From positions 1 through 18,693 of the forward strand of contig CAJMQV010000024.1 of assembly GCA_905215575.1 (NCBI GenBank): a stretch of DNA of 18,693 bases, given 5' to 3'. This stretch comes from an uncultured bacterium. Its GTDB lineage: Bacteria; Bacteroidota; Bacteroidia; Bacteroidales; Bacteroidaceae. The translations under genes were made by a program, and so were the position numbers. Positions 7,289 through 15,539 of this stretch are shown here, one piece after another. Position 1 is the first letter of the stretch; each line of letters begins with the position of its first letter. The notes under the pieces were generated by a model. It made no database searches, was not told where the DNA came from, and saw only the letters and a list, made by a program, of their open reading frames with translations.

Positions 7289-7304
7289 AACACTTTTTTG
7301 AACA

Positions 7305-7358
7305 GAACACCCCGTTTCCCTATATCTTTATCAAAAGAGGGAAACGGGGTGTTCCTTT
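7305..7358 (+). terminator. Terminator hairpin after the GH43 gene
   Basis: A perfect 17-bp stem is formed by 7305-7321 (GAACACCCCGTTTCCCT) and 7338-7354, with a 16-base loop and the tail CTTTTAATATT. On the minus strand the hairpin is followed by A-rich sequence, so the T-tract supports plus-strand termination. The convergent DJ-1 gene ends only 28 bases away and may still use the stem. Confidence 0.8.
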
Positions 7359-7381
7359 TAATATTTGCGATGTGAAAGAAT

Positions 7382-7942
7382 TTATTTCACAAGTTCCGAA
7401 TATAACATACCGTCTTTCAGAGCCTGAACCTTTTCTTCGCCGGCCAGTTTGGTAACGATGGCATAAGCGAATTCAAAGACAGCTGCCGGACCTTTACCTG
7501 TGATGAACTGTCCGTCCTGCTCTACCAGTTTGCCGGTGTACTCTGCTCCTTCGAGTTCTTTGTCGAATCCTGGATAGCAGGTAGCTTTCAAGCCTTTGAG
7601 TAATCCCATGCGGCCATATACCAATGGAGCGGCGCAAATGGCAGCCAATGGTTCTCCTGCGTCGTAGCGTTTCTGAATGGCCTTGCGCAGTCCGGCATGC
7701 TCATACAGATTATAAGCTCCGGGCAGTCCGCCAGGTAATACAAACAAAGACGCATTTTCCAGATCGGCATCTTCAAACAACACATCAGCCTTGATGTGCA
7801 CGTCGTGTGAACTCTTTACCAGCAGATCTCCTGTTACGGAAACAATCTGAATAGGCAAACCTGCACGGCGAACAATATCTACTACGGCTAAAGCCTCTAC
7901 TTCCTCAGTTCCTTCTGCAAAAAACAAATAAATAGGATTCAT
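7382..7942 (-). CDS. DJ-1/PfpI (ThiJ/YajL-type) protein
   Basis: This 186-residue cytoplasmic protein has the class I glutamine-amidotransferase-like fold of the DJ-1 family. The pattern F-A-E-G-T-E-E-V-E-A (8-17) supplies the conserved Glu (E16, equivalent to E18 of human DJ-1). The nucleophile elbow A-A-I-C-A-A-P (100-106) supplies C103, equivalent to C106. Family members have been linked to oxidative-stress protection, chaperone activity and removal of glyoxal adducts, and the last of these is debated. Which of these applies here cannot be told. Length matches E. coli YajL. It lies 30 bases downstream of pdxJ on the same strand with no terminator between, so the two are probably co-transcribed. 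Confidence 0.9.
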   Translation of the reverse strand: MNPIYLFFAEGTEEVEALAVVDIVRRAGLPIQIVSVTGDLLVKSSHDVHIKADVLFEDADLENASLFVLPGGLPGAYNLYEHAGLRKAIQKRYDAGEPLAAICAAPLVYGRMGLLKGLKATCYPGFDKELEGAEYTGKLVEQDGQFITGKGPAAVFEFAYAIVTKLAGEEKVQALKDGMLYSELVK

Positions 7943-7972
7943 AGTCTATGCTTTTAAAAAATTAACAACATC

Positions 7973-8686
7973 TTATTTCAAACAGTCCAAATAGCTCTGA
8001 ATGGTTTGCTTCATACCCAGATATAAGGCATCGCAAACCAAAGCATGGCCGATACTTACTTCGTCTAACCAAGGAATCTGGCGATGAATATATTCCAGAT
8101 TCTCCAGACTTAAGTCATGTCCGGCATTCAGACCCAAACCGACAGCACGTGCGCATTCTGCGGCCTTGATGAATGGAGCCACTGCTGATTCGGGATTTGT
8201 ATGATAACCTGTGGCATATGGCTCGGTATACAGCTCTACACGGTCGGCGCCGATCTTGGCGGCATGCTCGATCATTGGCAATTCGGTTCCTACAAATATG
8301 GAAGTGCGAATACCTTTTTCTTTAAAGGTACGGACCACATCGGTCAGGAAATCCTGATAGCGTACCGTGTCCCAGCCTGAGTTGGACGTAATCTGCTCCG
8401 GAGAATCCGGTACCAAAGTAACCTGAGCCGGGATGACTTCACATACAAGATCGATAAAAGAGTCACAAGGGTATCCTTCGATATTAAACTCTGTGGTGAG
8501 TACTGGTTTCAAGTCGCGTACATCCTGATAGCGGATATGGCGCTCGTCGGGACGGGGATGTACCGTGATGCCCTGTGCTCCGAAAGCCTCACAGTCCAAG
8601 GCCATTTTTACGACATTTGGATTATCACCCCCGCGAGCATTGCGCAGGGTTGCTATTTTGTTGATATTTACACTCAGTTTTGTCAT
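7973..8686 (-). CDS. pdxJ: Pyridoxine 5'-phosphate synthase PdxJ
   Basis: This 237-residue TIM-barrel enzyme condenses 1-deoxy-D-xylulose 5-phosphate with 3-amino-2-oxopropyl phosphate, the last ring-forming step of the DXP-dependent route to vitamin B6. The protein opens M-T-K-L-S-V-N-I-N-K-I-A-T-L-R-N-A-R, the usual PdxJ N-terminus. Active-site residues known from E. coli (H45, E72, H193) correspond to H43 in T-V-H-P-R, E70 in F-N-I-E-G, and H190 in L-N-A-G-H-D-L. I chose the ATG at 8684-8686. An extended frame to 8752 would add 22 unrelated residues and would start upstream of the -7 element at 8720-8727. It is divergent from nadK and upstream of the DJ-1 gene. Confidence 0.97.
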   Translation of the reverse strand: MTKLSVNINKIATLRNARGGDNPNVVKMALDCEAFGAQGITVHPRPDERHIRYQDVRDLKPVLTTEFNIEGYPCDSFIDLVCEVIPAQVTLVPDSPEQITSNSGWDTVRYQDFLTDVVRTFKEKGIRTSIFVGTELPMIEHAAKIGADRVELYTEPYATGYHTNPESAVAPFIKAAECARAVGLGLNAGHDLSLENLEYIHRQIPWLDEVSIGHALVCDALYLGMKQTIQSYLDCLK

Positions 8687-8719
8687 CAGTGTTGTATTTT
8701 TAAGTTGTATCACTTTCCA

Positions 8720-8727
8720 CAAAGTTA
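8720..8727 (-). promoter_or_regulatory. Bacteroidetes -7 element of pdxJ
   Basis: On the minus strand this reads TAACTTTG, a perfect TAnnTTTG. Transcription would begin near 8713, about 27 bases before the pdxJ ATG. No good -33 TTG is present 20 bases upstream. Confidence 0.55.
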
Positions 8728-8842
8728 GTAAAAAACAGTTATTGTCTTTCATAAACCGGATATTTTTTCAAAGGGGAGATTTCATTTTTTCATTGAAAAA
8801 GCAAGTAAGGGCTTCATTCTATGATATATTGAAAAAAATAAG

Positions 8843-8850
8843 TAATTTTG
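8843..8850 (+). promoter_or_regulatory. Bacteroidetes -7 element of the nadK operon
   Basis: TAATTTTG is a perfect TAnnTTTG. Transcription would start near 8857, some 52 bases before the nadK ATG. The -33 region is not recognisable. Together with 8720-8727 it marks the divergent control region between pdxJ and nadK. Confidence 0.5.
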
Positions 8851-8908
8851 CTTTTAGGAAGAACCGCAATCATGTGGAACAGAACACAAGAACAAAACAA
8901 AAAACATT

Positions 8909-9790
8909 ATGCGGAATATTAGATTTGCAATTTTCGGAAATGTCTATCAGGCAAAGAAATCGGCTTCGTTCGAGCATCTTTTTCATATACTGAAAGGACA
9001 TTCCGCAGAACTCTATATTGACAAGGACTTTTATCATTATCTGACCAAGGAACTGAAACTGGACATTCAGGCCGATCGTATCATTACTGATGACAACTTC
9101 GAGGCCGATATCGTAATCAGTATGGGAGGTGACGGTACATTTCTGGAAGCTGCCCGTCGTGTCGGAAAGAAAGAGATTCCTATTTTGGGAGTCAATATGG
9201 GGCGTTTAGGCTTTTTGGCCGATGTGTCTCCCAATGATATAGAGGATGTCGTAGAACACTTGTATAAGGGAGAATATGCGATAGAAGCACGTAGCGTAAT
9301 AGAAGTGACATTGCCGGATGGCAATCTGAATGTATATCCTTACGCACTCAACGAAGTGGCTGTCTTAAAACACGACAATTCATCCATGATCAGCATAGAT
9401 GTACGTATCAACGGAGAACACCTTACTACATATCAGGCAGACGGATTGATTATCAGTACTCCTACCGGATCTACCGGTTATGCTCTTAGTGTGGGAGGAC
9501 CGATTATTGTTCCTCAGGCTGGTATCTTCAGCATCACTCCTGTAGCTCCGCATAGCCTGAACATGCGCCCTCTGGCTTTACGTGACAATGCGGTCATCGA
9601 ATTGTCGGTAGAGAGTCGGAGCCACAACTTTCTGGTTGCCATTGACGGACGGAGTGAATCCTGTCCGGTATCCACCCGCCTGATCATTCGTAAGGCACCT
9701 TATCAGGTAAGAGTTTTCCAACGTCAGAATCATTCATTTTTCAATACCCTGCGCAATAAACTGATGTGGGGAGCTGATCCGCGCTCATAA
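8909..9790 (+). CDS. nadK: NAD kinase
   Basis: This 293-residue cytoplasmic enzyme phosphorylates NAD to NADP using ATP (or polyphosphate in some species), the sole route to NADP. Diagnostic motifs are G-G-D-G-T at 73-77 (substrate and catalytic Asp), N-E at 148-149, and the glycine-rich T-P-T-G-S-T-G-Y-A-L-S-V-G-G at 184-197. Length agrees with bacterial NadK. The ATG at 8909 gives the expected short lead into the first Rossmann-like strand (I-R-F-A-I-F-G). The downstream ABC transporter starts five bases after the stop, implying co-transcription. Upstream is a perfect -7 element. Confidence 0.97.
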   Translation: MRNIRFAIFGNVYQAKKSASFEHLFHILKGHSAELYIDKDFYHYLTKELKLDIQADRIITDDNFEADIVISMGGDGTFLEAARRVGKKEIPILGVNMGRLGFLADVSPNDIEDVVEHLYKGEYAIEARSVIEVTLPDGNLNVYPYALNEVAVLKHDNSSMISIDVRINGEHLTTYQADGLIISTPTGSTGYALSVGGPIIVPQAGIFSITPVAPHSLNMRPLALRDNAVIELSVESRSHNFLVAIDGRSESCPVSTRLIIRKAPYQVRVFQRQNHSFFNTLRNKLMWGADPRS

Positions 9791-9795
9791 ATTCT

Positions 9796-11454
9796 ATGGG
9801 AGACTTCAAGATATCATATAAAACATGGGCTTTGTTGAAATGGCTTTGGCATACTGCCAGAAGCTATCGCATGCAGGCCGGTATCAATGCCTTTCTGGGG
9901 TGTGGCAGTGTTTTTCTGGATTTTGCTTTTATCTGGGCTACCAAAATGGCTATTGATATTGCTACTCAGAAACAAACCGGTAGTCTGACTACTGCTGCGT
10001 ATTTTCTGATAGGTATCATGCTGTTGCAGATTTTAGTCGGGTTTACCAATCGATGGGTGAAGGCTATCTTAGGTGTACGGGCACAAAATAAAATGCAGCA
10101 GCATATTTTCGGACAATTGCTGAATAGTGATTGGGTTAGTCTGGAGCAGAAGCATACAGGCGACATGTTAAACCGGTTGGAACGAGATGTTACCGATGTG
10201 GTAAGTGTCATCACGGAAACTCTGCCCAGTATGTTGGCCGTATGCGTACGTCTGGTTGGCGCCTTCTTGTTTCTTTATTCCATGGATTCATTTCTGGCGT
10301 GTGCTGTAATTTTGATCCTTCCGTTTTTTATCTTATTGAGTAAAGTCTATGTGCGGAAGATGAGAGGGCTTACCCGTGGCATCCGCAATACGGACAGTCT
10401 GATACAGAGTGTGCTTCAGGAAACCCTGCAGCATAAAATGGTGATTAAGACATTGGAGCAGACAGGCTTTATGGCCAAACGGTTGGATCTTATCCAGCAG
10501 TCGCTTCGACAGCAGGTCAAGCAACGTACTGTTTTCTCTTCCTTTTCCGCAACTATGCTGAACATTGGTTTTGGGTCCTGTTATCTGATTGCCTTTCTTT
10601 GGGGAAGCAGTCGTCTGATGGACGGCAGTATTACTTACGGAGTCATGATGGCTTTTATTCAGTTGGTTGGCCAGATTCAGAGTCCTTTTCGGGATATGAC
10701 GCGCTTCATTCCTGTCCTTATCGGTTCGCTTACAGCAACAGAGCGTCTGATGGAACTGGAAGCTTTGCCAAAAGAAGAGCAGGGAGAAGGCATTCATCTT
10801 GACGGGTCTTTGGGTATCCGTGCCGAACAAATTCGCTTTGCTTATCCTGGTGGACATAGAACTATCTTGACAGATTTTTCTTATGATTTTCTGCCGGGAA
10901 GCAGCACAGCCATATTAGGAGAAACCGGGGCAGGAAAAACTACGCTTATTCGCCTTGTTTTAGGTTTGGTTCGACCGGAGAGCGGTACTATCTCTATATA
11001 TAATAAGGAAAGAGCCGTGGAGTGCAGTCCGCTTACCCGTTGTAATATTGTTTATGTTCCGCAAGGAAATACGCTTTTCAGTGGTACTATACGCGACAAT
11101 TTGTTGCTAGGCAATCCGCATGCTGATGAAAGAGAAATGAAAGAGGTACTGCATACAGCTTGTGCTGATTTTGTGTTTGAACTGCCCGATGGTTTGAATA
11201 CCCGTTGTCATGAAATGGGAGGAGGTCTCAGTGAAGGGCAGGCCCAGCGAATTGCTATAGCCAGAGCCTTGTTAAGAAAAGGAAGTATTCTTCTGTTAGA
11301 TGAAGCGACTTCGGCTCTTGACGCTGTAACGGAAAAGCAATTATTACAGAATCTACAGGAACAAGCAAAAGATAAGACTCTTCTCTTTATCACTCACCGT
11401 GCGGAGGTCTTGTCGCATTGTTCACAAGTGCTTCATTTGAAACGAAACTTATAA
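9796..11454 (+). CDS. ABC exporter half-transporter (fused membrane and ATPase domains)
   Basis: This 552-residue protein has an N-terminal six-helix membrane domain (spans at about 31-50, 66-85, 146-163, 165-185, 253-272 and 278-295) followed by an ATPase domain. ATPase motifs are Walker A G-E-T-G-A-G-K-T (375-382), Q-loop Q423, signature L-S-E-G-Q (478-482, Glu in place of the usual third Gly), Walker B I-L-L-L-D-E (498-503), D-loop S-A-L-D and switch His534. All catalytic residues are present, so a homodimeric inner-membrane exporter of the MsbA/lipid-drug type is likely, substrate unknown. It lies 5 bases after nadK and is ended by the hairpin at 11468-11526. There is no periplasmic adaptor or outer-membrane channel nearby and no peptidase domain, so it is not obviously a bacteriocin or type I secretion exporter. 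Confidence 0.92.
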   Translation: MGDFKISYKTWALLKWLWHTARSYRMQAGINAFLGCGSVFLDFAFIWATKMAIDIATQKQTGSLTTAAYFLIGIMLLQILVGFTNRWVKAILGVRAQNKMQQHIFGQLLNSDWVSLEQKHTGDMLNRLERDVTDVVSVITETLPSMLAVCVRLVGAFLFLYSMDSFLACAVILILPFFILLSKVYVRKMRGLTRGIRNTDSLIQSVLQETLQHKMVIKTLEQTGFMAKRLDLIQQSLRQQVKQRTVFSSFSATMLNIGFGSCYLIAFLWGSSRLMDGSITYGVMMAFIQLVGQIQSPFRDMTRFIPVLIGSLTATERLMELEALPKEEQGEGIHLDGSLGIRAEQIRFAYPGGHRTILTDFSYDFLPGSSTAILGETGAGKTTLIRLVLGLVRPESGTISIYNKERAVECSPLTRCNIVYVPQGNTLFSGTIRDNLLLGNPHADEREMKEVLHTACADFVFELPDGLNTRCHEMGGGLSEGQAQRIAIARALLRKGSILLLDEATSALDAVTEKQLLQNLQEQAKDKTLLFITHRAEVLSHCSQVLHLKRNL

Positions 11455-11467
11455 ACTATTAATATTT

Positions 11468-11526
11468 ACGTCTTCGATTATACTTCTTCTGTTTTTCTCA
11501 GTTGTATAATCGAAGACGTTTTTTTA
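11468..11526 (+). terminator. Terminator of the nadK-ABC operon
   Basis: A perfect 16-bp stem joins 11468-11483 (ACGTCTTCGATTATAC) and 11504-11519, with a 20-base loop, followed by a run of Ts to 11526. It begins 14 bases after the stop codon. Confidence 0.9.
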
Positions 11527-11633
11527 TTGGATTTTTAAGGAAATATGTCGTTTTTATGACAAAAGGACATTTGCCTCTTCTTTAGTTTGATTTCTCTTGC
11601 CGTTTTGGATGGCTGAATACAAATCTTCACAAA

Positions 11634-11670
11634 CATGTTATAAAAATGTAATAACCTGCTTCTACATTTG
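11634..11670 (+). promoter_or_regulatory. Promoter region of the TonB-dependent receptor, with dyad
   Basis: TACATTTG at 11663-11670 is a perfect TAnnTTTG. It places the start near 11676 and gives a 30-base leader. The -33 position has no TTG. Instead a dyad, CAtGTTAT (11634-11641) and ATAACcTG (11651-11658), seven of eight bases symmetric, covers it. This would suit a regulated promoter with a bound activator or repressor. The rest of the 251-base gap (11455-11705) holds only the preceding terminator. Confidence 0.5.
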
Positions 11671-11705
11671 CATCGCAATTAGGATAACAATAAAATCAAC
11701 AGGTT

Positions 11706-14489
11706 ATGAATCATTTTACAAAAGCTTTTTTAATTAGTACTATTTTATTAGGCAGTCAGCAAGCTTTTGCTGATGCAGTTACCGAACCGGTAGCAGCTGA
11801 AAACAAAACCGTAGTCAGAGGACGTGTTTTGGATGCAGATAATCAGGCTTTGCCTGGTGCTTATATCCGTTTTGAAGACGGAAGCTGTACGGTCAGTGAT
11901 GTTAATGGATATTATATCATGCCTAATGTAAAACCAGGAAAGCATAATGTAAAGGTGAGTTATGTGGGCTTCTCTCCGATGAACTTTACCATTACTGTAT
12001 CCCAAAACAAGACTTTAGTCAAGAATATTACGTTGAAGGATAATGCTTCTTTAAAAGAGCTTACTGTATTGGGCGCTTTTTCTGATCAGCAGAGAGCACT
12101 GAATATGCAGAAGAACAATCTGAATATTACCAATATCGTATCAGCCGATCAGGTTGGTAAATTCCCGGATTCAAATATTGGTGATGCCTTGAAACGTATC
12201 AACGGATTGAGTGTACAGTATGACCAGGGCGAGGCACGTTTCGGACAGATTCGTGGTACTTCTCCGGATTTGAGCAGCGTGACTGTAAACGGAAACCGTT
12301 TGCCTTCTGCCGAATCTGATGCCCGTAATGTACAGTTGGATTTGATTCCGGCAGATATGATCCAGACGATTGAAGTAAGTAAGGTGGTTACTCCGGATAT
12401 GGATGGAGATGCCATTGGTGGTAGTGTGAATCTGGTAACCAAAAATACTCCTTCAAAACGCATTACCAACTTTACTTTTGGAACAGGAGGCAGCTTTATC
12501 AGTGGTAAGCCTAACTGGAATCTGGGCGCAACTTACGGTGACCGTTTCTTGAACAACAAACTTGGTCTCTTGCTTTCTGCTTCTTACCAATATAATCCGA
12601 TCGGTTCAGACAACACAGAGTTTGAATATGATGAGGATGAAGGCAAGGTCTTCCTGACAGACGCTGAAATTCGTCAGTATTATGTAACCCGTCAGAGACA
12701 GAGCTATTCTCTGGCTTTGGACTATGATTTCAATGCCAATCACAAGGTTTTCTTCAAGAGCATCTATAACCGTCGTCACGACTGGGAGAACCGTTACAAG
12801 CGTTCATTCGAGGATCTGGCCGACGGAGAAGGTGAAATGAAGACCGTGATGGAAACCAAAGGTGGTACTCCAGACAACAAAAACGCCCGTCTGGAATTGC
12901 AGCAGACAATGGACTTCACTTTGGGAGGTAACCATCAGTTTGGTCGCTTGAAGTCAGATTGGTCTGTAGCTTACTCAAGAGCTTCTGAAAGCCGTCCAAA
13001 TGAGCGTTATATCGGTATGGAACTGAAAGACCAGACCTTTACCGTGAATCAAGATGATATCAGAAAACCATATATCACAACTCTTCCAAGCATCATGGAG
13101 GCTGAGTTGGACGAGATTACAGAAAGTAATCAGGAGATTTACGAAAATGACATCAAAGCGAAACTGGACTTTGATCTCCCTATCTTGAACGGAACTTTCC
13201 AGAATAAATTCAAATTCGGTGGTAAGTTTACTAAAAAGGATAAGAAGAATGATGTCGATTTCTATGAATACAGTCCGGTAGATGAGGACAAGTTCATGGC
13301 AGACGTACAGAAAAACTTTGTAGACCAAACCCGTGACGGATTCATGGCCGGCGACCAGTATAAGGCTGGTGAGTTCGTAAGCAATACTTATCTGGGCAGC
13401 TTGGATCTGAACAACAGCAGTCTTTTCGAAAAGAAAGAAGTGAAGGAAGAGGAAGCTGAGAACTACAATGCAACCGAACAGGTTGGTGCAGCCTATATCC
13501 GTTTCGACCAGCAGCTGGGTAAAAATTTGCAGATGATGGCCGGTTTGCGTATGGAGCACACTAAAGTAGAATACCAGGGTTATGAATATACATATTGGGA
13601 AGAAGGCGATGACGAATTTGAAAGCCTGACCCAAACCGCTCCGGCAGGAAAGAGTTACATCAACTGGTTGCCAAGTTTCCTGTTGAAGTATGAACCGGCT
13701 CAGGATTTGAAGATCCGTGCTTCTTATACCAAGACTCTGGCCCGTCCTAAATACATTTCTCTGGTACCGAATCTTATTATCGACCGCAGCAAGAATGAAA
13801 TGGAAATGGGTAACCCGAATCTGAATCCTGCCACTTCACACAACTTTGACTTGAGTTTTGACTACTATTTCAAGTCTATCGGTTTGGCCAGTGTGGGAGT
13901 TTTCTATAAGAAAATCAATGATTTCATTGTAGATCAGGTTGTAGAGGACTATAGCTTTAACGGAAACGTCTATGACGAGATGAAGCAGTCAAAGAATGCC
14001 GGTAATGCCGATTTGCTGGGTGTTGAGGTTGCTTTGCAGCGTGACTTCGGATTCATTTCTCCAAAACTGAAGTGCCTTGGTTTCTACGGAACCTATACTT
14101 ACACACATACCAAAGTGAACAACTTCAACTTCGAAGGACGTGAGAATGAGAAAGACCTGCCGATGCCGGGTTCACCAGAGCATACCGCCAATGCTTCTCT
14201 GTACTACGACAACAAGGGAGTGAACATCCGCTTGTCATACAACTTCACTTCAGAGTTTATTGATGAAATGGGGTCATGTGCGGCTTTGGACCGTTACTAC
14301 GATCGTGTAAGCTATCTCGATTTGAATGCAAGCTACACTTTGAACAAGAAATTCAAGACTACTTTCTTTGCCGAGGCAACAAACCTGTTGAACCAGCCAT
14401 TGCGCTATTACTGCGGCGACAAGGATCGCACCATGCAGGTTGAGTACTATGGTCCAAGAATCAATGCAGGTGTAAAATTCAATTTCTAA
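11706..14489 (+). CDS. TonB-dependent outer-membrane receptor
   Basis: This 927-residue protein has a signal peptide cut after about residue 22 (Q-A-F-A), then a carboxypeptidase-regulatory-like beta-sandwich (about 36-112, with G-R-V-L-D-A, L-P-G-A-Y-I, and S-D-V-N-G-Y-Y). A possible TonB box follows (K-E-L-T-V-L-G, 117-123), then the plug (about 135-248, with F-P-D-S-N-I-G-D-A-L-K-R-I-N-G and D-A-I-G-G-S-V-N-L-V-T-K). A 22-strand-type barrel ends in a terminal Phe (V-K-F-N-F), as needed for outer-membrane insertion. The F-P-D-S-N-I-x-D-A-L motif is typical of large TonB receptors that work without SusD. The substrate is unknown. The next gene, 21 bases downstream, encodes a secreted phosphoesterase, pointing to a phosphorylated compound. 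It is not a SusC of a glycan locus, as no SusD follows. Confidence 0.93.
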   Translation: MNHFTKAFLISTILLGSQQAFADAVTEPVAAENKTVVRGRVLDADNQALPGAYIRFEDGSCTVSDVNGYYIMPNVKPGKHNVKVSYVGFSPMNFTITVSQNKTLVKNITLKDNASLKELTVLGAFSDQQRALNMQKNNLNITNIVSADQVGKFPDSNIGDALKRINGLSVQYDQGEARFGQIRGTSPDLSSVTVNGNRLPSAESDARNVQLDLIPADMIQTIEVSKVVTPDMDGDAIGGSVNLVTKNTPSKRITNFTFGTGGSFISGKPNWNLGATYGDRFLNNKLGLLLSASYQYNPIGSDNTEFEYDEDEGKVFLTDAEIRQYYVTRQRQSYSLALDYDFNANHKVFFKSIYNRRHDWENRYKRSFEDLADGEGEMKTVMETKGGTPDNKNARLELQQTMDFTLGGNHQFGRLKSDWSVAYSRASESRPNERYIGMELKDQTFTVNQDDIRKPYITTLPSIMEAELDEITESNQEIYENDIKAKLDFDLPILNGTFQNKFKFGGKFTKKDKKNDVDFYEYSPVDEDKFMADVQKNFVDQTRDGFMAGDQYKAGEFVSNTYLGSLDLNNSSLFEKKEVKEEEAENYNATEQVGAAYIRFDQQLGKNLQMMAGLRMEHTKVEYQGYEYTYWEEGDDEFESLTQTAPAGKSYINWLPSFLLKYEPAQDLKIRASYTKTLARPKYISLVPNLIIDRSKNEMEMGNPNLNPATSHNFDLSFDYYFKSIGLASVGVFYKKINDFIVDQVVEDYSFNGNVYDEMKQSKNAGNADLLGVEVALQRDFGFISPKLKCLGFYGTYTYTHTKVNNFNFEGRENEKDLPMPGSPEHTANASLYYDNKGVNIRLSYNFTSEFIDEMGSCAALDRYYDRVSYLDLNASYTLNKKFKTTFFAEATNLLNQPLRYYCGDKDRTMQVEYYGPRINAGVKFNF

Positions 14490-14510
14490 TCAAACATTAT
14501 TCAAAGATTT

Positions 14511-15437
14511 ATGAAAAAACTGTTTATTGCACTGGGATTACTGGTCAGCCTGACCCTCTCAGCACAGACAAACCGCTGGGACAGTCTGAAAAATGAAATA
14601 AACTTCTTCATGGCCAATGACCTGGGACGCAACGGATACTACGAACAAAAACCAATAGCACGCCTGATGGGAGAAATGGCTGAAGCCATCGGACCGGAAG
14701 CTGTGCTGGCTGCCGGAGATGTACACCATTTCGATGGTGTGGCCTCTACTCAGGATCCCCTTTGGATCAGTAATTACGAATCTATTTACGATCATCCGGA
14801 ACTGATGATCAGCTGGCTGCCTATTTTAGGTAACCACGAGTATCGGGGAAATACTCAGGCCGTGATTGACTATTCTAAGGTAAGCCGTCGCTGGGAAATG
14901 CCGGCACGCTATTATACCAAAGTCTTCAATGAGGATGGAACGACCGTTCGTTTTGTTTTCATCGATACCACTCCGTTGATTGATAAATATCGTAGTGAAT
15001 CGGACAAATATGCGGACGCCTGCAAGCAGGATATCGATGCTCAACTGAAATGGTTGGACCAGACTTTGAAAGAGGCTAAAGAAAACTGGGTCATCGTTGT
15101 AGGCCATCATCCTATTTTTGCCGAAACTCCGAAAGAGGAGAGTGAAAGACAGGATATGCAGAAACGGGTGAACGGTATTCTGGAAAAATATCCGGTAGAT
15201 ATGTATGTTTGCGGTCATATCCACAATTTTCAGCACCTCAAACCTCAAGGTTCCAAAATTGACTATGTAGTCAACTCTTCTGCTTCACTGGCCAGAAAGG
15301 TAAACCCGATCAAAGGTACCGTGTATTGCAGTCCGAAAGAAGGTTTCAGTGTGTTCGGTATGAATCAGAAGGAACTTAAAATGTATTTTATTGATAAAGA
15401 CGGTAATGTTCTTCATACCATTACAAGAACTAAGTAA
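14511..15437 (+). CDS. Secreted purple-acid-phosphatase-like metallophosphoesterase
   Basis: This 308-residue protein has a signal peptide (M-K-K then a hydrophobic core, cut after S-A-Q near 19). The fold is the calcineurin-like dimetal phosphoesterase, nearest to mammalian tartrate-resistant acid phosphatase. D37 lies in N-D-L-G, D70 in A-A-G-D-V-H-H-F-D-G-V (67-77), N108/H109 in G-N-H-E-Y-R-G, then Y-S-K-V-S-R-R-W (121-128), H199/H200 in V-G-H-H-P, and H236/H238 in C-G-H-I-H-N. In purple acid phosphatases the second motif is G-D-N-F-Y and its Tyr binds Fe(III). Here that position is H73. It probably removes phosphate from small organic esters in the periplasm or at the surface. It is 21 bases after the TonB receptor gene, so the two form an operon, ended by the hairpin at 15468-15514. 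Confidence 0.88.
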   Translation: MKKLFIALGLLVSLTLSAQTNRWDSLKNEINFFMANDLGRNGYYEQKPIARLMGEMAEAIGPEAVLAAGDVHHFDGVASTQDPLWISNYESIYDHPELMISWLPILGNHEYRGNTQAVIDYSKVSRRWEMPARYYTKVFNEDGTTVRFVFIDTTPLIDKYRSESDKYADACKQDIDAQLKWLDQTLKEAKENWVIVVGHHPIFAETPKEESERQDMQKRVNGILEKYPVDMYVCGHIHNFQHLKPQGSKIDYVVNSSASLARKVNPIKGTVYCSPKEGFSVFGMNQKELKMYFIDKDGNVLHTITRTK

Positions 15438-15467
15438 CCATTCTTTTATTCTATAAAATTTCTGATG

Positions 15468-15514
15468 ACCTCTCCCCAGAAAGTCCTAAAAGGCTTTCTT
15501 GGGGAGAGGTTTTA
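15468..15514 (+). terminator. Terminator of the receptor-phosphatase operon
   Basis: ACCTCTCCCC plus AGAAAG (15468-15483) pairs with CTTTCT plus TGGGGAGAGGT (to 15510), with a single bulged base, and TTTT follows. The hairpin begins 30 bases after the phosphatase stop. Confidence 0.85.
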
Positions 15515-15539
15515 GTTTGGGCTTTTCTATGTTATTCAT

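Noticed and set aside
12975..13634. Long minus-strand open frame (about 219 codons) inside the TonB receptor gene
   Set aside because: Antisense to an unambiguous outer-membrane barrel. The translation is low-complexity and hydrophobic with no family motifs, as expected from the complement of beta-barrel codons.
2204..15437. A polysaccharide utilization locus
   Set aside because: There is no SusC/SusD pair, and no hybrid two-component system or ECF sigma/anti-sigma gene. The two glycosidase-family genes are separated by groESL and terminators, and the TonB receptor is linked to a phosphatase instead.
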